DNA of 64,000 nt from Gallintestinimicrobium propionicum (GCF_025567525.1 NZ_JAOQJY010000018.1:1-64000); one strand, 5' to 3'; positions 55,201 through 63,298 are shown, counted from the stretch's first letter. The notes: generated by a model from the letters alone, not told the origin. Numbers and translations: made by a program.

Positions 55201-56818
55201 AAGCAAATCTGCGGTTTCGTGGCTGACCGCCCTGTGGATTTTTCTGATGACAGCGGTTTTTCCTTATTATATGAAGGATCACTATTCCCAGATGGGCGTG
55301 CGGAAGTTTTCGTTTTTCCTGACGGTCAGTCTGGTGTGCCTGATTCCTGCAGGCGTGCTGGCGGCTGGAAGCTGGGGAAAAGACTGCGCAGCGAAGGTGT
55401 TTTTGCGGATGCACAAGCCAGAGTCAGACGCAAAGACGCAGACAGGTGTGCAGGCACAGGCACACCCAGCCGCTCGTTCTCTCAGCAATTTAGATATTGC
55501 CATGCTGTGTTACCTTGCAGCGATTTTCGTTTCGTGGCTATTTAGTGTTGACCGTGCGGCGGCATGGACTGGCACAGATGGCTGGTCGATGGGGCTGCGG
55601 ACGCAAGTACTTCTTGTGCTGATGTATTTTCTGGTATCGAGGTATCTGATCTGGTGGAAAGGGCTGCTGGCAGTACATATGCTGGCGTCCGGCGGCGTGT
55701 TTTTGCTGGGGATCCTGCACCGGTTTTCGATCGATCCCCTCGGAATGTATCAGGGCCTGGATGAGTCGTGGCAGCTGTTGTTTCTTTCGACCATCGGGCA
55801 GGCGTCCTGGTATTCCGGATATGTTTGCGTGGCGCTGACAGCTGGAGCTACGGTGTTTTTTATTGCAAAAGACAATAGAATCCGCACGGCAGCAGGGCTG
55901 TACTGCATGCTGGGCTTTGGAACGGTTGTGACTCAGAACAGCGACAGTGCGTTTGCTGCGATGGTGTTTTTGTTTCTGGGATTGTTTCTTGCAGGCTGCG
56001 ACAGCTTCGATCGGATGGAACGGTTTCTGGAAACGCTGCTGTTGATGTTTGGAAGCTTTAAATTGATCGGGATTTTGCAGGAGTTATTCCCTGAGAAAGC
56101 AAAACAGCTCGGCAGCCTTTCGGAATTTTTCTCAAAAAGCACGGCGACATGGGTATTTTTCCTGATCGTGTGCATGGGATACATTGTTCTGCTGTTGTAC
56201 CGGCAAAAGCATGAAGCTGCAGAAATTATCCGCTGTGGGCGGACTTTGCGAAAGATTGCAGTGATCGGTGTGGTCGGTCTGATGCTTCTTTTTGTGGTGA
56301 CGATTTGGGCGAATACAACCGGTCTGATGCAGAAATGGTTCGGGGTTTCCAGTACGGGCCAGTATCTTTTATTTGATGAATATTGGGGAAATTCCCGCGG
56401 CTTTTCATGGAGCATCACGGCGGAAACGTTTGCAAAGATGCCGTTGTGGAGAAAGCTTACGGGCGTTGGACCGGACTGTTATTCGGTTTACTGCTATGCA
56501 GACACAGATCTTGCGGGCAGACTGCATCATTATTTCGGGCAGAATCAGACGTTGACGAATGCGCACAATGAATTTTTAAACCAGCTGTTCTGTACCGGCG
56601 GGATCGGATTTGCAGCGTTTGTCGGATTTCTGGCTGCTGCGGTGTGTCGCTTCTGGAAAAACAGGGAAAAAGAACCAATGGCGTTGATGGGGCTTCTGGC
56701 GGTACTCGTTTACGGTGCGCACAACTTTTTCTGTTATCAGCAGGTTTGCTGCATTCCGTTTCTGTTTCTGCTGATCGCTATGTTAGAAAATCTGGTGCGG
56801 GAAGCGGCAGAAAAATAG
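55172..56818 (+). CDS. O-antigen ligase/polymerase-like membrane protein
   Basis: The start at 55172 (MSLRTNLRFESKSAVSWLTA) overlaps the RluA gene. About twelve hydrophobic helices and a long extracytoplasmic loop with AHNEFLNQLFCTGGIGFAAF fit the Wzy_C/WaaL family, which joins or polymerises surface glycans. Its acceptor in a Gram-positive cell is unknown; cell-wall polysaccharide is the likely field. A linker (KPESDAKTQTGVQAQAHPAA) splits helices 2 and 3. No other glycan genes are close. Confidence 0.75.
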   Translation: MSLRTNLRFESKSAVSWLTALWIFLMTAVFPYYMKDHYSQMGVRKFSFFLTVSLVCLIPAGVLAAGSWGKDCAAKVFLRMHKPESDAKTQTGVQAQAHPAARSLSNLDIAMLCYLAAIFVSWLFSVDRAAAWTGTDGWSMGLRTQVLLVLMYFLVSRYLIWWKGLLAVHMLASGGVFLLGILHRFSIDPLGMYQGLDESWQLLFLSTIGQASWYSGYVCVALTAGATVFFIAKDNRIRTAAGLYCMLGFGTVVTQNSDSAFAAMVFLFLGLFLAGCDSFDRMERFLETLLLMFGSFKLIGILQELFPEKAKQLGSLSEFFSKSTATWVFFLIVCMGYIVLLLYRQKHEAAEIIRCGRTLRKIAVIGVVGLMLLFVVTIWANTTGLMQKWFGVSSTGQYLLFDEYWGNSRGFSWSITAETFAKMPLWRKLTGVGPDCYSVYCYADTDLAGRLHHYFGQNQTLTNAHNEFLNQLFCTGGIGFAAFVGFLAAAVCRFWKNREKEPMALMGLLAVLVYGAHNFFCYQQVCCIPFLFLLIAMLENLVREAAEK

Positions 56819-56937
56819 TAGAAAGGAATGCTCAATATCACGAATCGCTTTTTGAATCCTGATATCATAATAATGTCGAAATTACTCATACTAAGTCTCA
56901 ATGGAGATGGGAAAACATCTGCGGAACGGAGAATGGT

Positions 56938-58035
56938 ATGGGTAATTTTTTTGAAAAAAACAGCTGTTTGGAGAAGAAGGATAACGCTGCGGATGCAGAG
57001 GAAAATAGAGAGAATGCCTGGTCTTGCAGGAAAAAAGTGCTCTATGCTGCAGGGCTTGCAGGCGGGTTATATGCAGTGCTTCGATATTTGCTGCCGCTTG
57101 TTGCGCCGTTTGTGTTTGCTTTTTTCATTGTCCGAATTTTATATCCGCAGCTTTGCCGGGCAGAGAAAAGGCTGCGGATTCGCAAAGACATCCTGATGGC
57201 AGGATTTTTGCTGCTTTTGACCGGAATCCTTGCGGCTGGATTCTTTTTTCTGCTGTCAAAGGGAACTGCATGGGCGGTAAAAATCGGAAGTGAGTCAGGC
57301 GCGATCAAAGATCAGGTGAATATAGCGTTTGAAAATGGCTGTTGCAGGGCGGAAGAGCTTCTTGGGAGGGAACAGGGAGAAATTCGAGCGTTTTTTCAGG
57401 ATAAGGGGGACGAAATGGCGAAAACTGTCGGTCGGGAGATTTTGCCAAAGGCTGCGGACTGGACGGCGAAATCCTGCAGCTTTGCGCTGCGGACAGGAGC
57501 GTTCTGGGGGATCGGGATGATCGCGGCATTCTGGCTGTGCAAGGATTATGCGCGTTTTTCGGAATGGATGAAAAAGAGCGAGATCTGGGAAAATATTGAC
57601 AGAATCTTACGGATGACAGGCGGTTACTGCAGGGCGCAGCTGAAAATTCTGGTGATCATATCAGGAATTACAGTTGTGGGGCTTTGGATTGGAAAAGTCA
57701 GAAATGGTCTGTGGATTGGACTATTGGCAGGGATTTTGGACGCATTGCCGATGATCGGAACCGGCATTGTGCTGATTCCGACTGCAATTTGGCAGCTTTT
57801 GAATGAAAATCCTCAGGGTGCGGCATTTGCTTCGGTTACCTACGTCGCGTGTATTGCAGCACGGGAGCTTCTGGAACCGCGCCTGTTGGGTGCGCAGATC
57901 GGTCTGCCGCCGGTGCTGATGCTTTTGTCAGTCTATGCAGGTGTGAAAGTGTTTGGAGCCGGCGGCATTTTTCTGGGACCGTTGTATACAGTGCTGTATA
58001 CAGAAGGACTGCGGCAGATTTTCTGCAGAAGCTGA
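56938..58035 (+). CDS. AI-2E/YtvI-like membrane permease
   Basis: The 365-residue protein has the eight-helix pattern of the AI-2E transporter family: LLPLVAPFVFAFFIVRILYP at the start, and GLLAGILDALPMIGTGIVLI, PTAIWQLLN and EPRLLGAQIGLPPVLMLLSV, YAGVKVFGAGGIFLGP near the end. Sporulation protein YtvI belongs here. Transport function is inferred. Its stop lies 2 bp from the stop of the converging agrA gene, with no terminator between them. Confidence 0.83.
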   Translation: MGNFFEKNSCLEKKDNAADAEENRENAWSCRKKVLYAAGLAGGLYAVLRYLLPLVAPFVFAFFIVRILYPQLCRAEKRLRIRKDILMAGFLLLLTGILAAGFFFLLSKGTAWAVKIGSESGAIKDQVNIAFENGCCRAEELLGREQGEIRAFFQDKGDEMAKTVGREILPKAADWTAKSCSFALRTGAFWGIGMIAAFWLCKDYARFSEWMKKSEIWENIDRILRMTGGYCRAQLKILVIISGITVVGLWIGKVRNGLWIGLLAGILDALPMIGTGIVLIPTAIWQLLNENPQGAAFASVTYVACIAARELLEPRLLGAQIGLPPVLMLLSVYAGVKVFGAGGIFLGPLYTVLYTEGLRQIFCRS

Positions 58036-58037
58036 GG

Positions 58038-58769
58038 TTATTCAATTCCCATCAGGTGCTGCAGCTGAGAGAAACGCCTCTGTGCACAGGGGCAGACCGC
58101 GCCGTTATCCAGAACAATCTGGCAGGGGCGGCGATACAGCGTGCGGATATGCGCAGTGTTTACCAGGCAGGATTTGTGACAGAGAAAAAAGCTCTGGTCG
58201 AGTTTGGAGAGCGTTTCATTCAAGGAGCCGCTGCACTGGTAGATCGCAGTCGTCGTATGGACGGTGATGCGGTGCGCACCGGTCGCTTCGATATAAAGAA
58301 TTTCATGGATTGGTATGAATAAATCCTGATCGGGCATCCTGAAATGCAGCCGACCGTTCGGAGAAGCCGGAATTTTACTTTTCTCGAGAACGCTCTGCAA
58401 ACAGTGAAGAATCTGCAGGGTGTAGTTCGGATCGTCTTTGATTAAAAAACCCAGCGGTTCTACCTGATAGCGGAACGTTGTCATTGCCATTTCGGAATGC
58501 GTCGTAGTAAAAATAATGAATGCGCGCGGATCCTTCTGGCGGATTGCTGAGGCAAGTTCGATTCCATCCATGTCAGAGTGCAGATGGATGTCGAGAAAAT
58601 AAACGGCATTTTCGGGCTGATCCGGAAGCAGATTCAGCAGCTCATGCGGCGTGTGGACGGCCTGTCGAATCTCCATGTCGTAAGCTTGAATGAAAATGTA
58701 CTTTTCGATCATGGATTTGAGAAGATCAAGCTGAAGCGGGTTATCCTCACATAAATAAATTGGTATCAT
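58038..58769 (-). CDS. agrA: AgrA-like LytTR response regulator
   Basis: The receiver domain has IYLCEDNPLQLDLLKSMIEK and phosphoacceptor Asp in YFLDIHLHSDMDG. The C-terminal LytTR domain (IPIHEILYIEATGAHRITVH, FFLCHKSCLVNTAHIRTLYR) binds paired 9-bp direct repeats; such pairs are found at 60324 and 61165. The start at 58769 follows GGGGGATG. It lies downstream of agrC across a structured 120-bp gap, in the same direction. Confidence 0.9.
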   Translation of the reverse strand: MIPIYLCEDNPLQLDLLKSMIEKYIFIQAYDMEIRQAVHTPHELLNLLPDQPENAVYFLDIHLHSDMDGIELASAIRQKDPRAFIIFTTTHSEMAMTTFRYQVEPLGFLIKDDPNYTLQILHCLQSVLEKSKIPASPNGRLHFRMPDQDLFIPIHEILYIEATGAHRITVHTTTAIYQCSGSLNETLSKLDQSFFLCHKSCLVNTAHIRTLYRRPCQIVLDNGAVCPCAQRRFSQLQHLMGIE

Positions 58770-58794
58770 GTCATCCCCCATTCTGCCGCAGAAG

Positions 58795-58880
58795 CGGCAT
58801 GAAATCTTTATGATTTAATGAGCGCAAGAGAGCGGGAACAGGCAAAGCCTGCTCATCGCGAACGGCGAAATTATTGAGTG
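58795..58880. repeat. Chain of short-loop hairpins between agrC and agrA
   Basis: GCCGC-AGAA-GCGGC (about 58796), CAGGC-AAA-GCCTG and GTGAGC-TAT-GCTCAC are three separate hairpins with 3-4 nt loops. The style matches the right halves of the H1/H2 repeats, but the sequences differ. It may tune the ratio of AgrC to AgrA. Confidence 0.5.
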
Positions 58881-58888
58881 AGCTATGC

Positions 58889-60223
58889 TCACGATATATT
58901 ATGATAATTCTTTTTGAAGTTGGAAACAACAAGAATCTGTTTAAAAAGACCGTTTTCGCAGATCGTGTTGGAGGTCAGCTCCGGCGCATTGGCGATCAGC
59001 ATATTTGCGGTGGGAAGTCCAAGACCGCTGTGCGCTTCTTTGGAAGAAATACTTGGCTTGAAAAGCTCTTCCAGAGGGAAAAGAAGCGGCTTCGTCGAGT
59101 TTTCAATATGAAAAATAACAGAATGCACCTTGCACACGATTGCAATATGAAACCGTTTCTGTTCGGTTTCGGAAGCAGCTTCGATCGCGTTATCCAGAAA
59201 AATACCCAGCACTCTGGAAAGAGTGAGCAAATCGGTGGAAAGTTCTGTGATTTCCTGCGTCAGCTCGAAGGAAACATCCAGCTGACGGTTCATCGCCTGT
59301 ACCATTTTTGTATACAAAAGACCCTTGATCTCCGTCACCTTGATCAGCGACAGACGCGCAAGGGTGTCGTCCTGATTGACCAGAATGCTGCTGCTCGTGA
59401 CGATACTGGAATCAAAATAATCCCGAAGCTTGTCCATATCGTTTTCCTGGATGTAGCCGGTAATGGTGGAAAGAATGTTCAGGTAATCGTGTTTGAATCG
59501 TCGGATGTCCTGATAATGATTTTCGAGCTGTGCCATGTAGTGTGTCAGATTTTCCTGCTCACGGGCCTGAAGCTCCAGCTTTTTGTTGGCCTGCAGTGTG
59601 TTGTAAAGCATCAGAAAAATCAGGACGTTTGCTGTTGCGAAGCAGAAAATCAGGATTCCGTTGAAGAACAGAATATCGCTCGGATAATGAAGCAGACTGC
59701 CGAAAATGATGTTGATCAGGAAAATACAGGAACAGATTGTGACCTCCAGAAACAAAAGCAGTTGAATCCGCGGAGGGATTACATTCTGATCCGTGACCAG
59801 CTTCCGGTGCAGACGGTTGCCGATAAACAGACACGGCAGGATGCAAAGGAGGGCGTGGAGGATGGAGAACAGGAGTGTGAGGGGAAGGGAGGTCAGAATG
59901 ACATCAAAATAATATCCGGCGATACGCAGCGGAATAGTGACAGCGTAGTCAGTCAGAACACTCCAAGCCCATAGAATCTGAAAAAAGAGAAGGTTGTATA
60001 ATCGATCCTTTTTATGAAACAGCAAAATAATAATCGCTCCAAGTAAAAAGATCGGGATGCCATATTGCCCGGAAAACGGGGCCAGAAAAATACAGATAAA
60101 AATTGTGTATAAGTATAGAGGGTAAGTGATTTTTCGGGGCAGACGTTTTGAAAGGATCAGATGACACATCAGTATAAAAGTGGTAGTTGAAATAAGTTGG
60201 CATAAAAAAGTAAGTAAAGTCAT
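58889..60223 (-). CDS. agrC: AgrC-like GHKL sensor histidine kinase
   Basis: Residues 1-215 form six or seven membrane helices (sensor part). The HPK10-type kinase has YQDIRRFKHDYLNILSTITG with the phospho-His, N box FLDNAIEAASETEQKR and G box HSGLGLPTANMLIANAPELT. The start at 60223 (MTLLTFLCQLIS) has AGGAGGTTT upstream; a longer frame from 60316 lacks a site. It should sense the peptide processed by AgrB and phosphorylate AgrA. It is divergent from agrB. Confidence 0.9.
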   Translation of the reverse strand: MTLLTFLCQLISTTTFILMCHLILSKRLPRKITYPLYLYTIFICIFLAPFSGQYGIPIFLLGAIIILLFHKKDRLYNLLFFQILWAWSVLTDYAVTIPLRIAGYYFDVILTSLPLTLLFSILHALLCILPCLFIGNRLHRKLVTDQNVIPPRIQLLLFLEVTICSCIFLINIIFGSLLHYPSDILFFNGILIFCFATANVLIFLMLYNTLQANKKLELQAREQENLTHYMAQLENHYQDIRRFKHDYLNILSTITGYIQENDMDKLRDYFDSSIVTSSSILVNQDDTLARLSLIKVTEIKGLLYTKMVQAMNRQLDVSFELTQEITELSTDLLTLSRVLGIFLDNAIEAASETEQKRFHIAIVCKVHSVIFHIENSTKPLLFPLEELFKPSISSKEAHSGLGLPTANMLIANAPELTSNTICENGLFKQILVVSNFKKNYHNIS

Positions 60224-60323
60224 AAGCAAACCTCCTAGTGCATATATTATATTATCATGAGGACAAAGAAAGATGAAGCAGAAACGGAATATGAAAAAAC
60301 GTAAAAATAATAACAATAGGTTT

Positions 60324-60386
60324 GCGTTTGGGTTAAAAAATGATGCGTTTAGGAAAAAATGATTTATCCATAAAAAGGTGTGATAT
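60324..60386 (+). promoter_or_regulatory. Paired LytTR (AgrA) sites and promoter of agrBD
   Basis: GCGTTTGGG (60324-60332) and GCGTTTAGG (60345-60353) are direct repeats whose starts are 21 bp apart, the spacing expected for LytTR dimers. A weak -10 TGATAT (60381-60386) lies 28 bp after the second repeat, with AGG at the same offset as in the second promoter (61165). Autoactivation by AgrA is inferred. Confidence 0.65.
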
Positions 60387-60409
60387 CTTTAATACAGGAG
60401 GAGGGGACA

Positions 60410-60973
60410 ATGATAGACAAGCTGGCAAACCAGATAGCGCAATGGAATAGAAGAGAATTAAAACTGACAGAGACAGAAAGTAAAGTCATAGAGTTTGGGC
60501 TTGGTGTATTTCTGGATGTGTGCGTAAAATTTTTGATTCTTTTTATGATCAGCGTTTTGATAGGAAAAGAAGTTGAATTTGCATTATGTTTATTATCCTT
60601 TTGTGGATTAAGATGTTGGGCAGGCGGAGTTCATTGCCCAACAAGAGGGACATGCTTATTGGCTATGATTGCTTTATGTTTTATTAGTCTTGTGGCAGGT
60701 AGCCTTTTAGAAAACTGGGGAATTGGAGTATTTGTTGTTTTATGGGGACTCTGCATTCTGATTTTATGGTTAAGGGCACCTGGAAGAACGAAAACAGCGT
60801 CATTGTTAGAAGCAGAAGAGAATCTTCGAAAAAAGGTATATTCTATATTATTTTGTGGAGGGCTGATTTTGCTGAGTTTATTGCTTACAAAATCGAACTG
60901 GCGTGGAATTATTGTAATTTCCGCACTGCTGGAGTCGCTCAGTATTCTTCCTTGTAAAAGGAATAAAATATAA
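60410..60973 (+). CDS. agrB: AgrB-like peptide-processing membrane endopeptidase
   Basis: The 187-residue protein has several membrane helices and the AgrB catalytic pair His75 and Cys82 in GGVHCPTRGTCL, exactly seven residues apart as in staphylococcal AgrB. It should cut the AgrD precursor and normally forms a thiolactone with its Cys. The start at 60410 follows GGAGGAGGGG. The D peptide gene is 21 bp downstream. The active site is intact although the D peptide lacks Cys. Confidence 0.92.
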   Translation: MIDKLANQIAQWNRRELKLTETESKVIEFGLGVFLDVCVKFLILFMISVLIGKEVEFALCLLSFCGLRCWAGGVHCPTRGTCLLAMIALCFISLVAGSLLENWGIGVFVVLWGLCILILWLRAPGRTKTASLLEAEENLRKKVYSILFCGGLILLSLLLTKSNWRGIIVISALLESLSILPCKRNKI

Positions 60974-60994
60974 TACTGAAAAAGGAGAATATTT

Positions 60995-61141
60995 ATGATG
61001 AAAGAAAAAACTGCAAAACTGGTTAGAAAAATTGCATTGAGTTCCGCAAAAAATGCAGTGAACAGAAAGCTGATTTTAATCCTGCATGAGCCCGAAGTAC
61101 CTGAATTTGTCCGGAAATACATGGAGAAAAAGGGAAAGTAA
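60995..61141 (+). CDS. agrD: AgrD-like autoinducer precursor lacking cysteine
   Basis: The 48-residue peptide has an amphipathic basic leader (KEKTAKLVRKIALSSAKNAV), a short hydrophobic core (NRKLILIL) and the AgrD-type tail HEPEVPEFVRKYMEKKGK, in which the (H/Y)xPxxP motif follows the mature signal. In known AgrD peptides the ring-forming Cys, or Ser, stands five residues before this motif. Here that position is Leu26, and there is no Cys anywhere; the nearest Ser are at 16-17. AAAGGAG precedes the start (60995 or 60998). It may make a linear or lactam signal, or be inactive. Confidence 0.78.
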   Translation: MMKEKTAKLVRKIALSSAKNAVNRKLILILHEPEVPEFVRKYMEKKGK

Positions 61142-61164
61142 ATTCCGGAAACCGACGTGTGACA

Positions 61165-61227
61165 GCGTTTAAGACGAATTTCGCTGCGTTTAGGAAATTT
61201 TGATCTGTGAATGGACAGGCTATGTTA
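61165..61227 (+). promoter_or_regulatory. Second AgrA-type promoter (P2-like)
   Basis: GCGTTTAAG (61165-61173) and GCGTTTAGG (61186-61194) are again 21 bp apart. The following bases align without gaps to the agrB promoter: TGAT is conserved, and AGG stands at offset 23 in both. A -10-like TATGTT lies at 61221-61226. The predicted start is about 61233. Confidence 0.62.
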
Positions 61228-61232
61228 CACTG

Positions 61233-61381
61233 TGAGACAGATAAGGCAGAAGGCGGTTACATAAAAACTCCGGGAGCCTTATTCATTGCCGAAAACGGCA
61301 TAAAAAACAAGCAGAGCATGTGGGGAATTTGTGTGGTGATAATTAGATCGTGGGATAAATACATTGCTTTGCCTGTTTTTT
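61233..61381 (+). ncRNA. Predicted agr-controlled small RNA, about 150 nt
   Basis: After the P2-like promoter come ATAAGGC (61241-61247) pairing with GCCTTAT (61276-61282), a GCCG-AAAA-CGGC tetraloop hairpin (61288-61299) and a long terminator AACAAGCAGAGCATGT (61306-61321)/ACATTGCTTTGCCTGTT (61361-61377) ending in T6. No ribosome binding site is seen. The arrangement (agr operon plus one extra AgrA promoter driving a structured RNA) recalls staphylococcal RNAIII, but is much shorter. This is a prediction only. Confidence 0.5.
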
Positions 61382-61385
61382 AGAA

Positions 61386-61442
61386 GGAAACGAAGGGCGT
61401 GCAAAAATCAAAAAATGGTTTTTGCGCGTCTTTTCGTTTTCC
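61386..61442. terminator. Long inverted repeat ahead of the proS promoter
   Basis: GGAAACGAA...GCAAAAA on the left is complementary, with a few bulges, to TTTTTGC...TTTTCGTTTTCC on the right. It may be a second terminator that insulates proS from the agr region. Confidence 0.5.
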
Positions 61443-61444
61443 AG

Positions 61445-61473
61445 TTGACAAATCCGGAGAATTTTTTTATCAT
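61445..61473 (+). promoter_or_regulatory. Promoter of proS
   Basis: A perfect TTGACA (61445-61450), 17-bp spacer and TATCAT (61468-61473). Transcription should start at about 61480, at the beginning of the T-box leader. Confidence 0.75.
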
Positions 61474-61479
61474 CAATAA

Positions 61480-61712
61480 CAGATAGAAAAGAAGCGCAGA
61501 AAAGGAATAGTAGAGATGGGAGCGCACTTCAGAGAGGCTGCAATGGTGGAAGCAGCTGTGCAGAACATTTTGAACCGACCCTTGGAGCTTTGCCCCAATA
61601 AGGCAGCGTAGGTCCGGCGTTAACGGATGCAGAGCGAACATGCAGAGTGCATGTTAATTGGGGTGGTACCGCCGGATATCCGGTCCCTTTGGGGATCAGG
61701 TATCTTTTTTTT
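61480..61712 (+). promoter_or_regulatory. Proline T-box leader of proS with terminator
   Basis: The T-box core AATTGGGGTGGTACCGCC (61656-61673) pairs with the acceptor end of uncharged tRNA. The terminator GATATCCGGTCCC-TTT-GGGGATCAGGTATC plus T8 (61675-61712) follows. A likely specifier codon is CCG (61575-61577) in GAACCGACC, fitting proline; I am less sure of it than of the core. Low charged tRNA-Pro should permit read-through into proS. Confidence 0.85.
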
Positions 61713-61720
61713 ATTCATGG

Positions 61721-61753
61721 CAATAAAATGCCCACAGAGTGTGCATTCTATTG
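61721..61753. repeat. H1 palindromic repeat, copy f, with inner-stem covariation
   Basis: The arms are CAATAAAATGC/GCATTCTATTG (one A-C mismatch). The inner stem is CAC/GTG around AGA instead of CGC/GCG, so both sides changed together. It begins 8 bp after the T-run of the T-box terminator. Confidence 0.85.
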
Positions 61754-61812
61754 TTTTTGAAAGAAAAATGTAAAACCGCCAGTTTAGATTTACAGGGAAA
61801 AGGAGAAATAAC

Positions 61813-63243
61813 ATGGCAGACAAAAAGATGGTAGAACAGATCACGTCCATGGAAGAAGATTTCGCACAGTGGTATACCGATGTGGTTCTGAAGGCAGAGC
61901 TGATCGGCTATACCAGCGTAAAGGGCTGTATGGCGATCAAACCAGCCGGCTATGCGATTTGGGAGCTGATCCAGAAGCAGCTCGACGAGAGATTTAAAGC
62001 GGCAGGGGTACAGAATGTATATATGCCCATGTTCATTCCGGAGAGCCTTCTGGAAAAAGAAAAGGATCATGTAGAAGGATTCGCGCCCGAGGTTGCATGG
62101 GTAACCTATGGTGGTTTGCAGAAGCTTCAGGAGCGTCTGTGCGTTCGCCCGACTTCTGAGACACTGTTCTGTGATTTTTATAAAAATGATATCCAGTCCT
62201 ACAGAGACCTTCCGAAGGTATATAATCAGTGGTGTAACGTTGTTCGCTGGGAAAAAGAAACCCGTCCGTTTTTGCGTTCCAGAGAGTTTTTGTGGCAGGA
62301 AGGCCATACGGCACATGCAACTGCTGAAGAAGCAGAAGAGCGTACGATCCAGATGCTGAATGAATATGCGGATTTTGCTGAGCAGGTACTTGCGATTCCG
62401 GTGATCAAGGGACGCAAAACGGAAAAAGAAAAGTTTGCGGGTGCAGAAGCAACCTATACAATTGAAGCGCTGATGCATGATGGCAAGGCACTGCAGTCCG
62501 GTACGAGCCACAACTTCGGCGACGGCTTTGCAAAAGCCTTCGGTATTCAGTTTACAGATAAGGATAATAAGCTGAAATATGTGCATCAGACCTCCTGGGG
62601 TGTGACGACCCGTCTGATCGGTGCGCTGATCATGGTACACGGCGATAACTCCGGTCTGGTTCTGCCTCCTAAGGTTGCTCCGACACAGGTTGTGATCATC
62701 CCGATCCAGCAGAGAAAAGAGGGCGTACTGGATAAGGCATATGAATTAAAAGATCGTCTTTCCAACTTCCGCGTAAAAGTGGACGATACTGATAAGAGCC
62801 CCGGCTGGAAATTTGCAGAGGCTGAAATGCGTGGTATTCCGGTTCGTGTTGAGATCGGACCGAAGGATATCGAAGCAGGCAAATGCGTTCTGGCACGCAG
62901 AGATACCGGTGAAAAGCTCGAATGCGCATTAGACGAGCTGGAAGCAAAGATTGCAGAGCTGATGGAAACGATCCAGAAGGATATGCTGGAAAAAGCAAGA
63001 AAGCACAGAGAATCCCATACTTATGTTGCAAAGAATATGGAAGAAATGGGTAATATCTTAAATAACACTCCCGGATTTGTAAAGGCGATGTGGTGCGGAT
63101 GTCAGGAGTGCGAGGACAAGATCAAAGAGCAGTTTGCAGCAACAAGCCGCTGCATGCCGTTCGAGCAGGAAACATTGTCCGATACCTGTGTATGCTGCGG
63201 AAAGCCTGCAAAGAAGATGGTTTACTGGGGCAAGGCATATTAA
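61813..63243 (+). CDS. proS: Prolyl-tRNA synthetase, archaeal/eukaryotic-like type
   Basis: The 476-residue class II synthetase charges tRNA-Pro. Motif 2 is in WCNVVRWEKETRPFLRSREF, with LWQEGHTAHATAEEAEE behind it, and motif 3 is GLVLPPKVAPTQVVII preceded by TSWGVTTRLIGALIMVHGDN. There is no INS editing domain of about 180 residues. The C-terminal zinc-binding tail (CGCQECEDKIKE, CVCCGKPAKKMVYWGKAY) marks the ProS3-like group. GGAGAAATAAC precedes the ATG. It is regulated by the T-box upstream. Confidence 0.95.
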   Translation: MADKKMVEQITSMEEDFAQWYTDVVLKAELIGYTSVKGCMAIKPAGYAIWELIQKQLDERFKAAGVQNVYMPMFIPESLLEKEKDHVEGFAPEVAWVTYGGLQKLQERLCVRPTSETLFCDFYKNDIQSYRDLPKVYNQWCNVVRWEKETRPFLRSREFLWQEGHTAHATAEEAEERTIQMLNEYADFAEQVLAIPVIKGRKTEKEKFAGAEATYTIEALMHDGKALQSGTSHNFGDGFAKAFGIQFTDKDNKLKYVHQTSWGVTTRLIGALIMVHGDNSGLVLPPKVAPTQVVIIPIQQRKEGVLDKAYELKDRLSNFRVKVDDTDKSPGWKFAEAEMRGIPVRVEIGPKDIEAGKCVLARRDTGEKLECALDELEAKIAELMETIQKDMLEKARKHRESHTYVAKNMEEMGNILNNTPGFVKAMWCGCQECEDKIKEQFAATSRCMPFEQETLSDTCVCCGKPAKKMVYWGKAY

Positions 63244-63259
63244 ATTCAATCAAAAGACA

Positions 63260-63298
63260 GGCGCTGCGTGCAACGAAAAAGGCATGCAGCGCCTTTTT
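63260..63298 (+). terminator. Terminator of proS
   Basis: GGCGCTGCGTGC (63260-63271) pairs with GCATGCAGCGCC (63282-63293), one G-T wobble, followed by T5. Confidence 0.85.

Noticed and set aside
58874..59974. 366-codon plus-strand frame opposite agrC
   Set aside because: AgrC motifs are clear on the minus strand; the plus frame has no domain and poor start context.
61222..61383. 54-codon open frame covering the predicted small RNA
   Set aside because: Its ATG lies in the predicted -10 box, no ribosome binding site precedes it, and it runs through the terminator stem; a structured RNA explains the region better.
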